Shown here in pieces: positions 1-9,014 of a stretch of DNA of 64,000 nt. The stretch is from Pedobacter ginsengisoli. Lineage in GTDB: Bacteria > Bacteroidota > Bacteroidia > Sphingobacteriales > Sphingobacteriaceae. The stretch is taken from NCBI RefSeq assembly GCF_030244015.1, contig NZ_JASSYX010000001.1:1116001-1180000 (forward strand), written 5' to 3'. The translations under genes were made by a program, and so were the position numbers. The notes beneath the pieces were generated by a model. It made no database searches, was not told the origin of the DNA, and saw only the letters and a program-made list of their open reading frames with translations. Position 1 is the first letter of the stretch. Each line of letters begins with the position of its first letter.

Positions 1-281
1 ACTGGGCCATGATCAGCAGACAAACTGCACAGCTTTCCTTAAACTTTGGTGTAGATGACATTGACGGTACGCTTGATGATACCACCAAAATCTACTCCAT
101 GGCGGGCGCAGAGGAACAGACCCCGGCAATGAGTACACAGGACCTGGTCGCCTTGATCAAACAGGTAAAACGTAAACCTATAGAAAGAGATACCCTGTAC
201 AATGTGGTAACCGATTATACCGATGTTGTTTTTGAAAATGAAGTGAAACCACAATTTTATAAGCTGCCCGTAATCAATTAA
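1..281 (+). CDS. mqnE: Aminofutalosine synthase MqnE, C-terminal part (cut by window start)
   Basis: The reading frame is open from the first bases and ends with TAA at 279-281, so this is the last ~92 residues of a longer protein. The stretch AQLSLNFG then VDDIDGT, followed by KIYSMAGAE, matches the C-terminal end of radical SAM aminofutalosine synthase, which joins a 5'-deoxyadenosyl radical to the product of MqnA in the futalosine route to menaquinone. The radical SAM cysteine cluster lies upstream of the window. MqnC is the nearest alternative, but its C-terminus lacks this DDIDGT block. The next gene starts on the last base of the stop codon (TAATG), and mqnA follows, which supports the pathway assignment. 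Confidence 0.85.
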   Translation, partial: WAMISRQTAQLSLNFGVDDIDGTLDDTTKIYSMAGAEEQTPAMSTQDLVALIKQVKRKPIERDTLYNVVTDYTDVVFENEVKPQFYKLPVIN

Positions 282-901
282 TGGATAAAGAACTATATAT
301 CATCAGACATGGTGAAACAGAATTAAACAGACTCGGAATAGTACAGGGAAGGGGCGTAAACAGCGACCTCAACGATACCGGCAGGGCACAGGCTGCTGCT
401 TTCTACAACAAATACAAAGATGTTCCTTTTCAGAAAATATATACTTCCAGCCTGGTGCGGACCCACCAAACCGTTAAAGGCTTTATAGATGCAGGCATTC
501 CCTGGGAACAATTGCCAGGCCTTGATGAGCTGGCCTGGGGGGAATGGGAAGGCAAGCCGAATGATGACAATGCCATTGCCGCATTTAAAAGCATCATGGA
601 GAAGTGGCAGGGCGGAGATTATGACGCACATTTTGAAGGCGGAGAAAGCCCGAACATGGTGCAGCAGAGACAAAGAGAAGCGATGGAGGTTATTAGATCC
701 AAACCCGAAGAAAAACTGGTGCTGATTTGTATGCACGGCCGTGCAATGCGTCTTTTGCTATGCCTGCTGATGAATAAACCCCTGTCTGAAATGGGCGATT
801 TTCCTCACCAGAATACCACTTTGTATAAACTGGAACTAACCGGTGACCAGTTTATCATAACGGATTTTAATGATACTGATCATTTAAACGGTTCGCTTTG
901 A
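281..901 (+). CDS. Histidine phosphatase family protein
   Basis: A 206-residue protein of the phosphoglycerate-mutase-like histidine phosphatase superfamily. The RHGETELN motif at about residues 9-16 carries the phospho-accepting histidine, and MHGRAM at about residue 152 carries the second catalytic histidine. There is no signal peptide, so it should act in the cytoplasm on a phosphorylated small molecule that cannot be named from sequence. It overlaps the end of mqnE by one base and the start of mqnA by four, so the three genes are probably translated together. This suggests, but does not prove, a role linked to menaquinone synthesis; it could equally be a general phosphatase carried in the operon. 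Confidence 0.9.
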   Translation: MDKELYIIRHGETELNRLGIVQGRGVNSDLNDTGRAQAAAFYNKYKDVPFQKIYTSSLVRTHQTVKGFIDAGIPWEQLPGLDELAWGEWEGKPNDDNAIAAFKSIMEKWQGGDYDAHFEGGESPNMVQQRQREAMEVIRSKPEEKLVLICMHGRAMRLLLCLLMNKPLSEMGDFPHQNTTLYKLELTGDQFIITDFNDTDHLNGSL

Positions 902-1623
902 ATAAGATAAAGATCTCTGCCGTTTCTTATACCAATACCAAGCCCTTTATTTATGGTATTAAACATTCCCCGATTGCCGGTCAAATAGATTTGAGTTTAG
1001 ATATACCCGCTGATTGTGCTTCCAAACTCATCAGCGGCAAGGTAGATATAGGGCTGATTCCCGTAGCTGAAATACCGCAGGTACCCAACGCCAGTATTGT
1101 CGCTGATTATTGTATCGGATCTGTTGGTGCAGTCAATTCTGTATTTATATTCAGTAACCTTCCTGTTGATCAGATCAGGACGTTAAAACTGGACAGTCAG
1201 TCGCGTACCTCCAATAACCTGGCCAGGGTGTTGTTAAAATTTCATTGGAAAAGGGAAGTTGAACTGGTGACAGATCCTGATGCCTCAGCTGATGCTATTG
1301 TTCTCATCGGTGACCGGACATTTGGAAAAAAAGCGCAATATGCCTGTACTTATGACATGGGACAGGAATGGATGAATTTTACCGGTCTGCCCTTTGTGTA
1401 TGCAGCATGGGTGGCCAATAAAACTATTCCTGAAGATTTTATAACGGGCTTCAACCAGGCCCTGAAATCAGGGCTGGACAACCGCAGGATCTTATTAAAT
1501 GAACTGCCGCCAGATCCTCATTTCGATCTTGAGGACTACCTGCTGAATAAACTGGACTTTGAGCTCACAGACAAAAAACGTGAAGCACTGGATTTATTTT
1601 TGTCTTACATTGTGAGGCTTTAA
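898..1623 (+). CDS. mqnA: Chorismate dehydratase MqnA (menaquinone, futalosine route)
   Basis: A 241-residue MqnA/MqnD-type periplasmic-binding-fold enzyme without a signal peptide. MqnA dehydrates chorismate to 3-[(1-carboxyvinyl)oxy]benzoate, the first step of the futalosine pathway. The N-terminal block ISAVSYTNTKPF and the internal KVDIGLIPVAEIP are typical of MqnA; MqnD is longer and has a different N-terminus. The start is a TTG at 898 that overlaps the TGA of the phosphatase gene; the codons after it encode NKIKISAVSY, the expected beginning of the domain. Together with mqnE just upstream it shows this organism makes menaquinone by the futalosine route; mqnB, mqnC and mqnD are not in the window. 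Confidence 0.9.
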   Translation: MNKIKISAVSYTNTKPFIYGIKHSPIAGQIDLSLDIPADCASKLISGKVDIGLIPVAEIPQVPNASIVADYCIGSVGAVNSVFIFSNLPVDQIRTLKLDSQSRTSNNLARVLLKFHWKREVELVTDPDASADAIVLIGDRTFGKKAQYACTYDMGQEWMNFTGLPFVYAAWVANKTIPEDFITGFNQALKSGLDNRRILLNELPPDPHFDLEDYLLNKLDFELTDKKREALDLFLSYIVRL

Positions 1624-1673
1624 TTTACTCAGCGGCAGCGGATAAACCTATTCACATTTTTTAAATTTTCAAC

Positions 1674-1714
1674 AAATCATAAAGCCTTCGCATCAATCCC
1701 TATCTTTATGATTT
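1674..1714. repeat. Perfect 11-bp inverted repeat between mqnA and mutS
   Basis: AAATCATAAAG at 1674-1684 and its exact reverse complement CTTTATGATTT at 1704-1714 are separated by 19 bases. The stem is AT-rich. It may end transcription of the mqn operon, or be an operator overlapping the mutS promoter, because the mutS start is only 17 bases further on. The sequence does not decide between these. Confidence 0.45.
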
Positions 1715-1730
1715 TGTAAACAGAATCATT

Positions 1731-4343
1731 TTGGCTAAAGACAATACCAAAGAAACACCATTAATGCAGCAGTACAATGCCATTAAGGCAAAGTATCCCG
1801 GTGCATTGTTACTTTTCAGAGTAGGCGATTTTTATGAGACATTTGGTGAAGATGCGGTAAAGACAGCTCAGATACTGGGCATTGTGCTGACCAGGAGAGG
1901 GACGGGGCCCAACGGCGGCGCGCTTGAACTGGCTGGTTTCCCCCACCATTCACTGGACAATTATCTTTCTAAACTGGTAAGGGCGGGTCAGCGGGTAGCC
2001 ATCTGCGACCAGCTCGAGGATCCCAAAGCTACCAAAACGATAGTCAAACGCGGCGTGACCGAACTGGTCACACCGGGTGTAGCCTATAGCGACAATATCC
2101 TCAGCCAGAAGTCCAATAACTATCTGGCTGCGGTTTATTTTGACAAGAATACATTAGGTGTGTCCTTTGCAGATATTTCTACAGGAGAGTTTTTAGTTGC
2201 ACAGGGTGATGCTGAATACATAGACAAATTGTTGCAGGGTTTTAAACCGACAGAGGTTGTGTTTCAGAAGAGCAAAAGAAAAGAGTTCCTGGAGTTTTTT
2301 GGGGACCGCTTCTATACTTTTCACCTGGATGACTGGGCTTTTACACCCGATTATACTACGGAGATCCTGACCAAGCACTTCGAGGTCAGTTCTCTGAAGG
2401 GTTTTGGCGTCGATAAACTGTCTGCGGGCATTGTAGCCGCAGGGGTGGTACTTCATTATTTAAATGAAACCGAACACCGCAACCTCAAACACATTTCTTC
2501 AATATCCCGGCTGGAACAGGATAAATATGTATGGCTCGACAGGTTTACCATCAGAAACCTGGAACTGATTACCACAGCCAATGACAATGCGGTCACACTT
2601 TTTGAAATATTAGACCAGACTTCGACCCCAATGGGCGCCCGTCTGCTCCACAAATGGATCATTATGCCCTTAAAGGAGCTGAAGCCTATAGAAGAACGAT
2701 TGGGAATGGTCGAGTTCTTAGTGAAAAAGGATGCTCTTTTGCAGGAATTCCTGACCAATATCAAACAGATCGGTGATCTGGAGCGGCTGATCTCCAAGGT
2801 GGGCCTGCAAAGGGTTGGTCCGAGAGAGCTGTGTCAGCTAAAAAAAGCGCTTTACCATATTGAAGCTGTAAAAAAGCTGGCTGAAGAAGCTAAAAATCCG
2901 TTTCTGTCTATACTTGCCGATCAGCTGAACCCTTGCCTGACGATAAGGGAAAAACTCGAAAGGGAGTTGCAGCAGGATCCTCCGGCCTTGCTGATCAAAG
3001 GAAACGTCATTGCAGACGGCATAGATGAAGATCTGGACAGGTTGCGCAAGATCGCCTTCGGCGGGAAAGACTATCTGGTGGAGATCCAAAAGAGAGAAGC
3101 CGCCAGTACTGGCATACCTTCACTAAAAGTAGCCTTCAACAATGTATTTGGCTATTATTTAGAAGTGACCCATACCCACAAGGACAAAGTCCCTGCAGAC
3201 TGGATCAGGAAACAGACACTGGTCAATGCCGAGCGTTACATCACGCCTGAACTTAAGGAATACGAAGAACAGATCCTGGGTGCGGAGGAAAAGATCCAGC
3301 AGATTGAAGTCCGCTTATACAATGATCTGATGTACCAGGTATCTGGCTATATCAAACAAATCCAGCTGAATGCTTTCCTGATTGCACAGCTCGACGTTTT
3401 GCTGTGTTTTGCACAACTGGCCATCAATAACCATTATGTGAGGCCGGAGGTCAACAACAAAAAAGTACTCGACATCAAAGGGGGACGCCACCCGGTTATT
3501 GAAAAGCGCTTGCCGGCAGGTGAGGAGTACATTACCAATGATGTGTTCCTGGACAATGACACCCAGCAGGTCATCATCATCACCGGCCCCAATATGTCCG
3601 GTAAATCGGCCATACTGAGGCAGACCGGATTGATTGTGCTCATGGCACAAATGGGCTGTTTTGTGCCGGCCAAAGCAGCGAGCATCGGCCTGGTAGATAA
3701 GATCTTTACCAGGGTAGGGGCTTCTGATAACCTTTCATCGGGAGAGAGTACCTTTATGGTAGAAATGAACGAAACAGCGAGCATACTCAACAACATTTCA
3801 GACAACAGCCTGATCCTGCTCGATGAAATTGGCCGGGGAACAAGTACTTACGACGGGATCTCTATCGCCTGGGCGATTGCTGAGTTCTTACATACCCATC
3901 CTTCCGCAAGGCCTAAAACCCTTTTCGCGACACATTATCATGAACTGAACGAACTGGCCAATACAATGGGCCGGATTAAGAATTTTAATGTGTCTATTAA
4001 AGAAATGGCCAATAAGGTGATCTTCCTGCGCAAGCTGGTCCCAGGTGGCAGTGAGCATAGTTTCGGTATCCATGTGGCCAAGATGGCCGGTATGCCGCCC
4101 AAGCTGATCAATCGTGCCAATGAGATCTTAAAAAAGCTGGAAATAGACCGTACCGAAGGACAAAGTATCAAAGACAGCATTAAGAAAGTACAAAACCAGG
4201 CTTATCAGCTCCAGATGTTTGCTGTTGAGGATCCGGTACTGGTCAAAATCAGGGATTCGATCAATAACCTGGATGTCAATATCCTGACGCCGGTTGAAGC
4301 ATTGCTCAAACTGGATGAAATACAAAGAATCATCAAACAATAA
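1731..4343 (+). CDS. mutS: DNA mismatch repair ATPase MutS
   Basis: Full-length 870-residue MutS, which binds mismatches and short loops as a dimer and recruits MutL. The mismatch-reading Phe-x-Glu motif is F34-Y35-E36 in the N-terminal domain. The ATPase domain has Walker A GPNMSGKSA near residue 622, the signature region around GESTFMVEMNE, and Walker B LLDEIGRGTS near residue 700, followed by the ATHYHEL block. The start is TTG at 1731; there is no in-frame ATG before the conserved ETPLMQQY block except internal ones, and family members begin with the same MAK-type residues. The gene stands alone; the inverted repeat just upstream separates it from the mqn genes. Confidence 0.97.
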   Translation: MAKDNTKETPLMQQYNAIKAKYPGALLLFRVGDFYETFGEDAVKTAQILGIVLTRRGTGPNGGALELAGFPHHSLDNYLSKLVRAGQRVAICDQLEDPKATKTIVKRGVTELVTPGVAYSDNILSQKSNNYLAAVYFDKNTLGVSFADISTGEFLVAQGDAEYIDKLLQGFKPTEVVFQKSKRKEFLEFFGDRFYTFHLDDWAFTPDYTTEILTKHFEVSSLKGFGVDKLSAGIVAAGVVLHYLNETEHRNLKHISSISRLEQDKYVWLDRFTIRNLELITTANDNAVTLFEILDQTSTPMGARLLHKWIIMPLKELKPIEERLGMVEFLVKKDALLQEFLTNIKQIGDLERLISKVGLQRVGPRELCQLKKALYHIEAVKKLAEEAKNPFLSILADQLNPCLTIREKLERELQQDPPALLIKGNVIADGIDEDLDRLRKIAFGGKDYLVEIQKREAASTGIPSLKVAFNNVFGYYLEVTHTHKDKVPADWIRKQTLVNAERYITPELKEYEEQILGAEEKIQQIEVRLYNDLMYQVSGYIKQIQLNAFLIAQLDVLLCFAQLAINNHYVRPEVNNKKVLDIKGGRHPVIEKRLPAGEEYITNDVFLDNDTQQVIIITGPNMSGKSAILRQTGLIVLMAQMGCFVPAKAASIGLVDKIFTRVGASDNLSSGESTFMVEMNETASILNNISDNSLILLDEIGRGTSTYDGISIAWAIAEFLHTHPSARPKTLFATHYHELNELANTMGRIKNFNVSIKEMANKVIFLRKLVPGGSEHSFGIHVAKMAGMPPKLINRANEILKKLEIDRTEGQSIKDSIKKVQNQAYQLQMFAVEDPVLVKIRDSINNLDVNILTPVEALLKLDEIQRIIKQ

Positions 4344-4352
4344 TATGAAGTC

Positions 4353-4865
4353 ATGAGGGCATTAAAAATACACAAGGATATTGTTACCTGCTCCATGGTC
4401 TTATTGATCATGATTGCCTCGGCATGTGGCTCCAGAAAGGCTGCGGTAAAACCAAATCCCAATGCCGCGAAGATCGCTGACGCCATGGCGCATTTAAAAA
4501 GTAAAAAACTATATTCTTTTATTACAGACTGGACCGGGGTAAAATACCGTCTTGGCGGTCTGGATAAATCCGGGATTGATTGTTCCGGCTTTGCTTTGCT
4601 GCTTCAAAAGGACATTTATGGGAATGCCCTGCCACGAAGGTCGAGGGACCAGGCCGAAGTGATCCGGGAGAAAGATATCGCTCAGCTGAAAGAGGGGGAC
4701 CTGCTTTTCTTCTCATTCGGCGGCGGAACGGTAGATCATGTAGGTATTTACCTGAATGACAGTTATTTTGTACATGCTTCGACCACCAGGGGAGTGATCG
4801 TGGATGACCTCAGCCTGCCGGCTTATCAACGGACTCTGGTCAAAGCAGGTTCCTTTAAAAACTAA
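4353..4865 (+). CDS. NlpC/P60 family lipoprotein (peptidoglycan endopeptidase)
   Basis: A 170-residue protein with a lipoprotein signal peptide: a hydrophobic stretch then IASAC, with C25 as the likely lipidated cysteine. The remaining part is an NlpC/P60 domain with catalytic Cys77 in GIDCSGF, His129 in VDHVGIYL and a third polar residue at about His141 in FVHAS. Such enzymes cut peptide stems in peptidoglycan, typically after D-glutamate, in the periplasm. It starts ten bases after mutS but is probably unrelated in function. A 39-codon ORF follows after two bases. Confidence 0.93.
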   Translation: MRALKIHKDIVTCSMVLLIMIASACGSRKAAVKPNPNAAKIADAMAHLKSKKLYSFITDWTGVKYRLGGLDKSGIDCSGFALLLQKDIYGNALPRRSRDQAEVIREKDIAQLKEGDLLFFSFGGGTVDHVGIYLNDSYFVHASTTRGVIVDDLSLPAYQRTLVKAGSFKN

Positions 4866-4867
4866 TT

Positions 4868-4987
4868 ATGAAAACACCTGAACGGGATTCCTTTTGGACT
4901 AAATATAAACGCTTTGCTACAACAGAAGTTCTGATGTACCTCATCATGATCATTGGAATCGCGCTTGGGATCATCCTTCTCAGTTAG
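4868..4987 (+). CDS. Small single-pass membrane peptide, 39 aa
   Basis: An ATG at 4868, two bases after the stop of the NlpC/P60 gene, opens a 39-codon frame ending with TAG at 4985-4987. The product has a polar, basic N-terminal half (ERDSFWTKYKRFATTE) and a C-terminal hydrophobic segment (MYLIMIIGIALGIILL) long enough for one membrane helix. The last eight bases overlap the 3' end of the convergent DUF3857 gene. Tight coupling and the amphipathic-then-hydrophobic layout argue for a real gene. I do not recognise a named family and assign no function. Confidence 0.6.
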   Translation: MKTPERDSFWTKYKRFATTEVLMYLIMIIGIALGIILLS

Positions 4988-6887
4988 TCTTTAATATAAT
5001 CTTGCTGTTGTCATAACTACTGACATCGCTGAAAAATCGCATAAGCTCGGCATACTTTTCAGGAGGATAAGTTCCATTGTTCAGTATAAGCCTGCGGTTG
5101 CAGATCAGCTTATCGCCTTCCTGTTTCACATTAAAGCTGTAGCTTCCGAATGCTGATACAATGATTTTATTGTCAGGTTTTGCTTCTATCGCATATTTTT
5201 GAGGCAAATTGTAAACGACTTCATCCACATCTGTATACCCCCGATTGATGTAGACGGGCAACTTCCTGTTTTTTACTTCAGGAATAATTGCTGCCTTGTT
5301 AAAAACATTAGGGATCAGGTAGACCCTGTTGTTGGTCTTAGGCGCATAATTTGGTATGTTGAGTTCGAGTGTTTCAGTGGTGACCGGTTGGTCATCTTTT
5401 TTTTGCACGAGCTTAAAATTGTTAAAATCTATATTATCAATGTCGTACTCTTTTTTAAGCAGTTTCAATTGTTCAGTATATGGCTCATGCACCAGCCCAT
5501 TGTAATTGTCATACTGCGAACCCCGGAGGTCAGTCTGCAGCTTGCCTGTTATATTGCCATCGGCATCCAGGGTCAATACCGCTTTGCGCTCAAGCAAGTT
5601 GACAGCAGTGTTCAGGGCAGGTGTCCTTAATAATTTTCCGCCGCTTTCCGTACAGGCAAGTACTGTTCTGCCGTCTGTAAAGGTACCCAGATAACCGAAA
5701 GGGGTATCCTGACTGGTGCATTCCAGCCATATGGTGTCAGTTTTTAAAGGGACACATAAAATGATATGATTACCCTGGTCCATGCTCGCAAAATCAGGAT
5801 CCATCCCAACCCTTAAACTGCCTGCGTTTACCACACAATAATCACTTGCGATACCGGCTGCTTTTAACAGGCTCTGTGTGTAATTGACCAAAGCCTTGCA
5901 ATCTCCGTAAGAAAGGCGCTGAACATCCATTGCAGGAAAAGGCTGAAAACCGCCGATGCCTACCTGTACGCTGATGTATCTTGTTTTCTTTTGTACGTAC
6001 TCGTAGATCTTTCTTACTTTGTCTTTTTCACTTTCAATGTCCTTTACCAGATTTTTTATTTCTTCAGCAGTAGCGGGTGCAAGAGTTTGCTGGGTTTTCA
6101 GCAGATCGTCATATATCCATTTGCCCAGTTCTTCCCAGTTTTTGTAATTTCCTTTATGGCCATAATAGCTGAATTGTGTGGCAGCTACCTTTACGTAGGT
6201 GAGGTAGCTGTCAGGATTAGGTGCGTAGGGTTCATATTTAAAGGCTGAAATGTTGCTGACCCTCCATGTCCGGCTCAAGACCTTTTCTGAGCTGGTTTCC
6301 TCAGGGGTTCCTTTAAAATTATGTGCTTTAATCCTGACCTGGTCTTCAGGTTTACAAATGAAAGTATAGCTGCTTTTTTCTACCGCAACATCCGCATAAG
6401 GATTTGCATACCAGTCCGGTATGATCAGGTTTTGTTTAAAGCGGATCTCATATTCATATACTACAGTATATGGATAGCCGGACACATTGGGTGTATAGCG
6501 TTTCAAACGGTCATCTTCGAATAATGAATAATCACTGACCGCGCTCTCATCTGCAAAATCGCTTTGGGAGAATTTCCTTTCCGGCATTCCGAATGCGTTC
6601 AGAATAACGCCTTTTATGCTTTTTATCGCAGTGCTTTTATTATAATATAAAGCCAGGGCAGCTCTGTTGCTGCCATTTTTATTCAATATAGTAACCACCT
6701 TTTTAACAGTCAATGTCACATTTTCAGGACTGTGCATATCCACCGTGGTTTCCATGTTCCTGATCACTGCGGATGCTCTGCTTTTTAATTCCGGGGGAAT
6801 ATTTTCTGCATTATAGTCGGTCTGTGCCTGGGAAAAAGCATTTATAGCGGGCATCAGAAGTGTAAGAAGAACTAATTTTTTCAGCAT
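4980..6887 (-). CDS. DUF3857 / transglutaminase-like secreted protein with intact active-site Cys
   Basis: A 635-residue protein with an N-terminal signal peptide (hydrophobic to INAFSQA), an N-terminal DUF3857 domain, a central transglutaminase-like core and a C-terminal DUF2569/DUF3858-type region. The core keeps the GDCKA block with the nucleophile Cys near residue 331 and the NHIILCV block with the active-site His. It is likely exported; the substrate is unknown. It overlaps the upstream minus-strand DUF3857 gene by one base (TAATG), so the two are translationally coupled. The pair is common in Bacteroidota; its physiological role is not established. Confidence 0.85.
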   Translation of the reverse strand: MLKKLVLLTLLMPAINAFSQAQTDYNAENIPPELKSRASAVIRNMETTVDMHSPENVTLTVKKVVTILNKNGSNRAALALYYNKSTAIKSIKGVILNAFGMPERKFSQSDFADESAVSDYSLFEDDRLKRYTPNVSGYPYTVVYEYEIRFKQNLIIPDWYANPYADVAVEKSSYTFICKPEDQVRIKAHNFKGTPEETSSEKVLSRTWRVSNISAFKYEPYAPNPDSYLTYVKVAATQFSYYGHKGNYKNWEELGKWIYDDLLKTQQTLAPATAEEIKNLVKDIESEKDKVRKIYEYVQKKTRYISVQVGIGGFQPFPAMDVQRLSYGDCKALVNYTQSLLKAAGIASDYCVVNAGSLRVGMDPDFASMDQGNHIILCVPLKTDTIWLECTSQDTPFGYLGTFTDGRTVLACTESGGKLLRTPALNTAVNLLERKAVLTLDADGNITGKLQTDLRGSQYDNYNGLVHEPYTEQLKLLKKEYDIDNIDFNNFKLVQKKDDQPVTTETLELNIPNYAPKTNNRVYLIPNVFNKAAIIPEVKNRKLPVYINRGYTDVDEVVYNLPQKYAIEAKPDNKIIVSAFGSYSFNVKQEGDKLICNRRLILNNGTYPPEKYAELMRFFSDVSSYDNSKIILKTN

Positions 6888-8866
6888 TACCTACTTTGTT
6901 TTTTGATGACTACATCAGTTTTCTGCAATTGTATGATCCGGCTGTAAAATTCTTTAAGACCTAGATATTCATCGGGTCCATATATCGGTTTACTAAGCTG
7001 GAAGAGTTGATTGTACGATAGCGTCTTTTCCTCCTGGGCACTTTTGAACTGATATTTGCCCCCGTTATCTGTCAATACCATCGTAAAATCTTTTGGTTTG
7101 TCAGCGACCGTAAAATTGTCAGGCAGTCTGATCACTGATATAATCCGCACTTCTTTTAATGAGCCGAGATCAACAGGATATGTTCTTTCATTCAGGTTAA
7201 ATGGGTTTTTGCTGATCCTGTCAATAAAGAAAGGGTTAAAGAATAGCTGATCCAGATTCATGTTGTCAAAAGCCTTCATCTCGATCTCATATTCTTCCAC
7301 CAATGCTTCCTCTATGCTGTCTACGTTTGCGATGTGGTGTTTCAAAATACTAATGGCAGGCATTTGCTCATCCAGTTTTTCTACAAATTCATCGACGGAA
7401 TTTGCCTGGGATATCCGTTCACGCTTCATTAGTGCGGCATATCCGGATGAAGTGGTTGTCAGTTTTCCCTTTATCTTACCCTCAGGAGTAATTTCCGCAT
7501 CAAGAGCATACATGGTAAAATCCTTTTGACTGGCCTTTATATTATACCAATAAGAAGGTTTTTTAAAAGGGATCGCCCTTCCATTGCCATTGATACAGTG
7601 GAGGGGCAGCAACCCGAAAGGCAGGCGCGGCTGCGAAGCATCCAGCAAGTAACTCCGGTCACCGATGTTCAATTTGGCTACTACATAATTAAAATCTGAG
7701 AGTACCGGATATAGATTGTTCACCGTACCGTTGTTGCGGGTAGAGAGGATCAGTGCTTCTGCGTCCAGTCCTGCCGCACTCAGGCAGGCAATCAGTGCCA
7801 GATTGATGTCCTTTACACTACCGGAGTGCGTTTCCAGTGCTTTTTTGATATTGGATTCACCGAATATACCCCATTCATTGGTGACTTTAATGTTTTTGGC
7901 GATGTAGGTATATATTGCCTGTGCTTTACTCAGAGAATCTGAAGCATCTTTAAGTATTCCTGCCAGCAGATCTTTGAAAACATCTTTCTTTTTCATCTGG
8001 TCCCCGAAAGATTTGTCACTCAGCAGTTCGTAATCTACATCTTTCCAGGTTTTCGTTACTGCCTTTTTTCCGCCATTGACCATGTGATAGTCGGAAAGCT
8101 CATAATAGATGGCTGATCTGAAATTACTTGCCGCAGTCATATAATCCTCCTCAATAAAGGCAGGGATGTCTTTCATGATGTAAGTCATTTGTGAACAGTC
8201 ATAAGGGCCGCCCTGAATTCTCAGGCATTCCCTCTTGATCTCCGATTTGCTGGACGTTAGTTTTTTAAAGCCCCTCAAAGACGCATTATAGTTATAAAGT
8301 GCCGGAATATTAGCCACATATTCACTATAAAGCTTGGGGATGTCAGACTGAAAATCCCAGCCTCTGAAATTAAAGATACTGGGCTGTTTCAAAGAATAAC
8401 TATACTCTAAGATGCTGCCCTCTGTTAAATTCGGCATTGTGAATTTAGTCACTGCGTAATATTTGTTCTTCTTTTCATTGAACACGTTTTTTTTGTCCAG
8501 CTCATACTTTACAGGCCTTCCGTTCACCAGATTAGTCGTTGTCGCGATAAGTTCAGATACTTCATCCTCACCATCTCTGTATACGCTTCGCGGAATAACG
8601 ATATTGCCACTTCCAAAACCATTTTTATTAAATATTTTGAGCTTCACATGATACCTGAAATAAATACATAAATTGTGGGTTGCATCATCCAGCTGCATAA
8701 TTGAGGTTCCAAATTCCCTGATCACCATAGCATTGGCATTACTGTCCAGAATGGTGTTTTTCAATTCAAAATCACTTCCGGTGATTTTACCATAGTCAAA
8801 ATCCTGCGCGCCGGATGGTGCGGTAAGCACCAGGAGAAAGAATACCAGCAGATAAGCGTGTTTCAT
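6887..8866 (-). CDS. DUF3857 secreted protein with degraded transglutaminase site
   Basis: A 659-residue protein with a signal peptide (MKHAYLLVFFLLV then SGAQDF) and the same DUF3857 plus transglutaminase-fold layout as the gene downstream. The position of the nucleophile reads GSVKD rather than GxCxD, and the active-site His block reads FNYVVAK rather than FNHVV, while the third motif LLDASQP is kept. It therefore looks like a catalytically dead paralogue of its partner. It is first in a two-gene minus-strand operon. The call rests on domain layout that I recognise; the loss of catalysis is inference from the two missing residues. Confidence 0.83.
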   Translation of the reverse strand: MKHAYLLVFFLLVLTAPSGAQDFDYGKITGSDFELKNTILDSNANAMVIREFGTSIMQLDDATHNLCIYFRYHVKLKIFNKNGFGSGNIVIPRSVYRDGEDEVSELIATTTNLVNGRPVKYELDKKNVFNEKKNKYYAVTKFTMPNLTEGSILEYSYSLKQPSIFNFRGWDFQSDIPKLYSEYVANIPALYNYNASLRGFKKLTSSKSEIKRECLRIQGGPYDCSQMTYIMKDIPAFIEEDYMTAASNFRSAIYYELSDYHMVNGGKKAVTKTWKDVDYELLSDKSFGDQMKKKDVFKDLLAGILKDASDSLSKAQAIYTYIAKNIKVTNEWGIFGESNIKKALETHSGSVKDINLALIACLSAAGLDAEALILSTRNNGTVNNLYPVLSDFNYVVAKLNIGDRSYLLDASQPRLPFGLLPLHCINGNGRAIPFKKPSYWYNIKASQKDFTMYALDAEITPEGKIKGKLTTTSSGYAALMKRERISQANSVDEFVEKLDEQMPAISILKHHIANVDSIEEALVEEYEIEMKAFDNMNLDQLFFNPFFIDRISKNPFNLNERTYPVDLGSLKEVRIISVIRLPDNFTVADKPKDFTMVLTDNGGKYQFKSAQEEKTLSYNQLFQLSKPIYGPDEYLGLKEFYSRIIQLQKTDVVIKKQSR

Positions 8867-9014
8867 ATTAAGAGCAATTGTTTAGGAATGCAAGATAAAC
8901 CTCGTAGCTGAAATAATAAAGAAATATCTGTAAATGGTGCGGACAAACTACAGACATTGTTAAATAAAGTAGTGATTTAACGGATGATTTTTACGACTTT
9001 TGGACAGCTACAAA

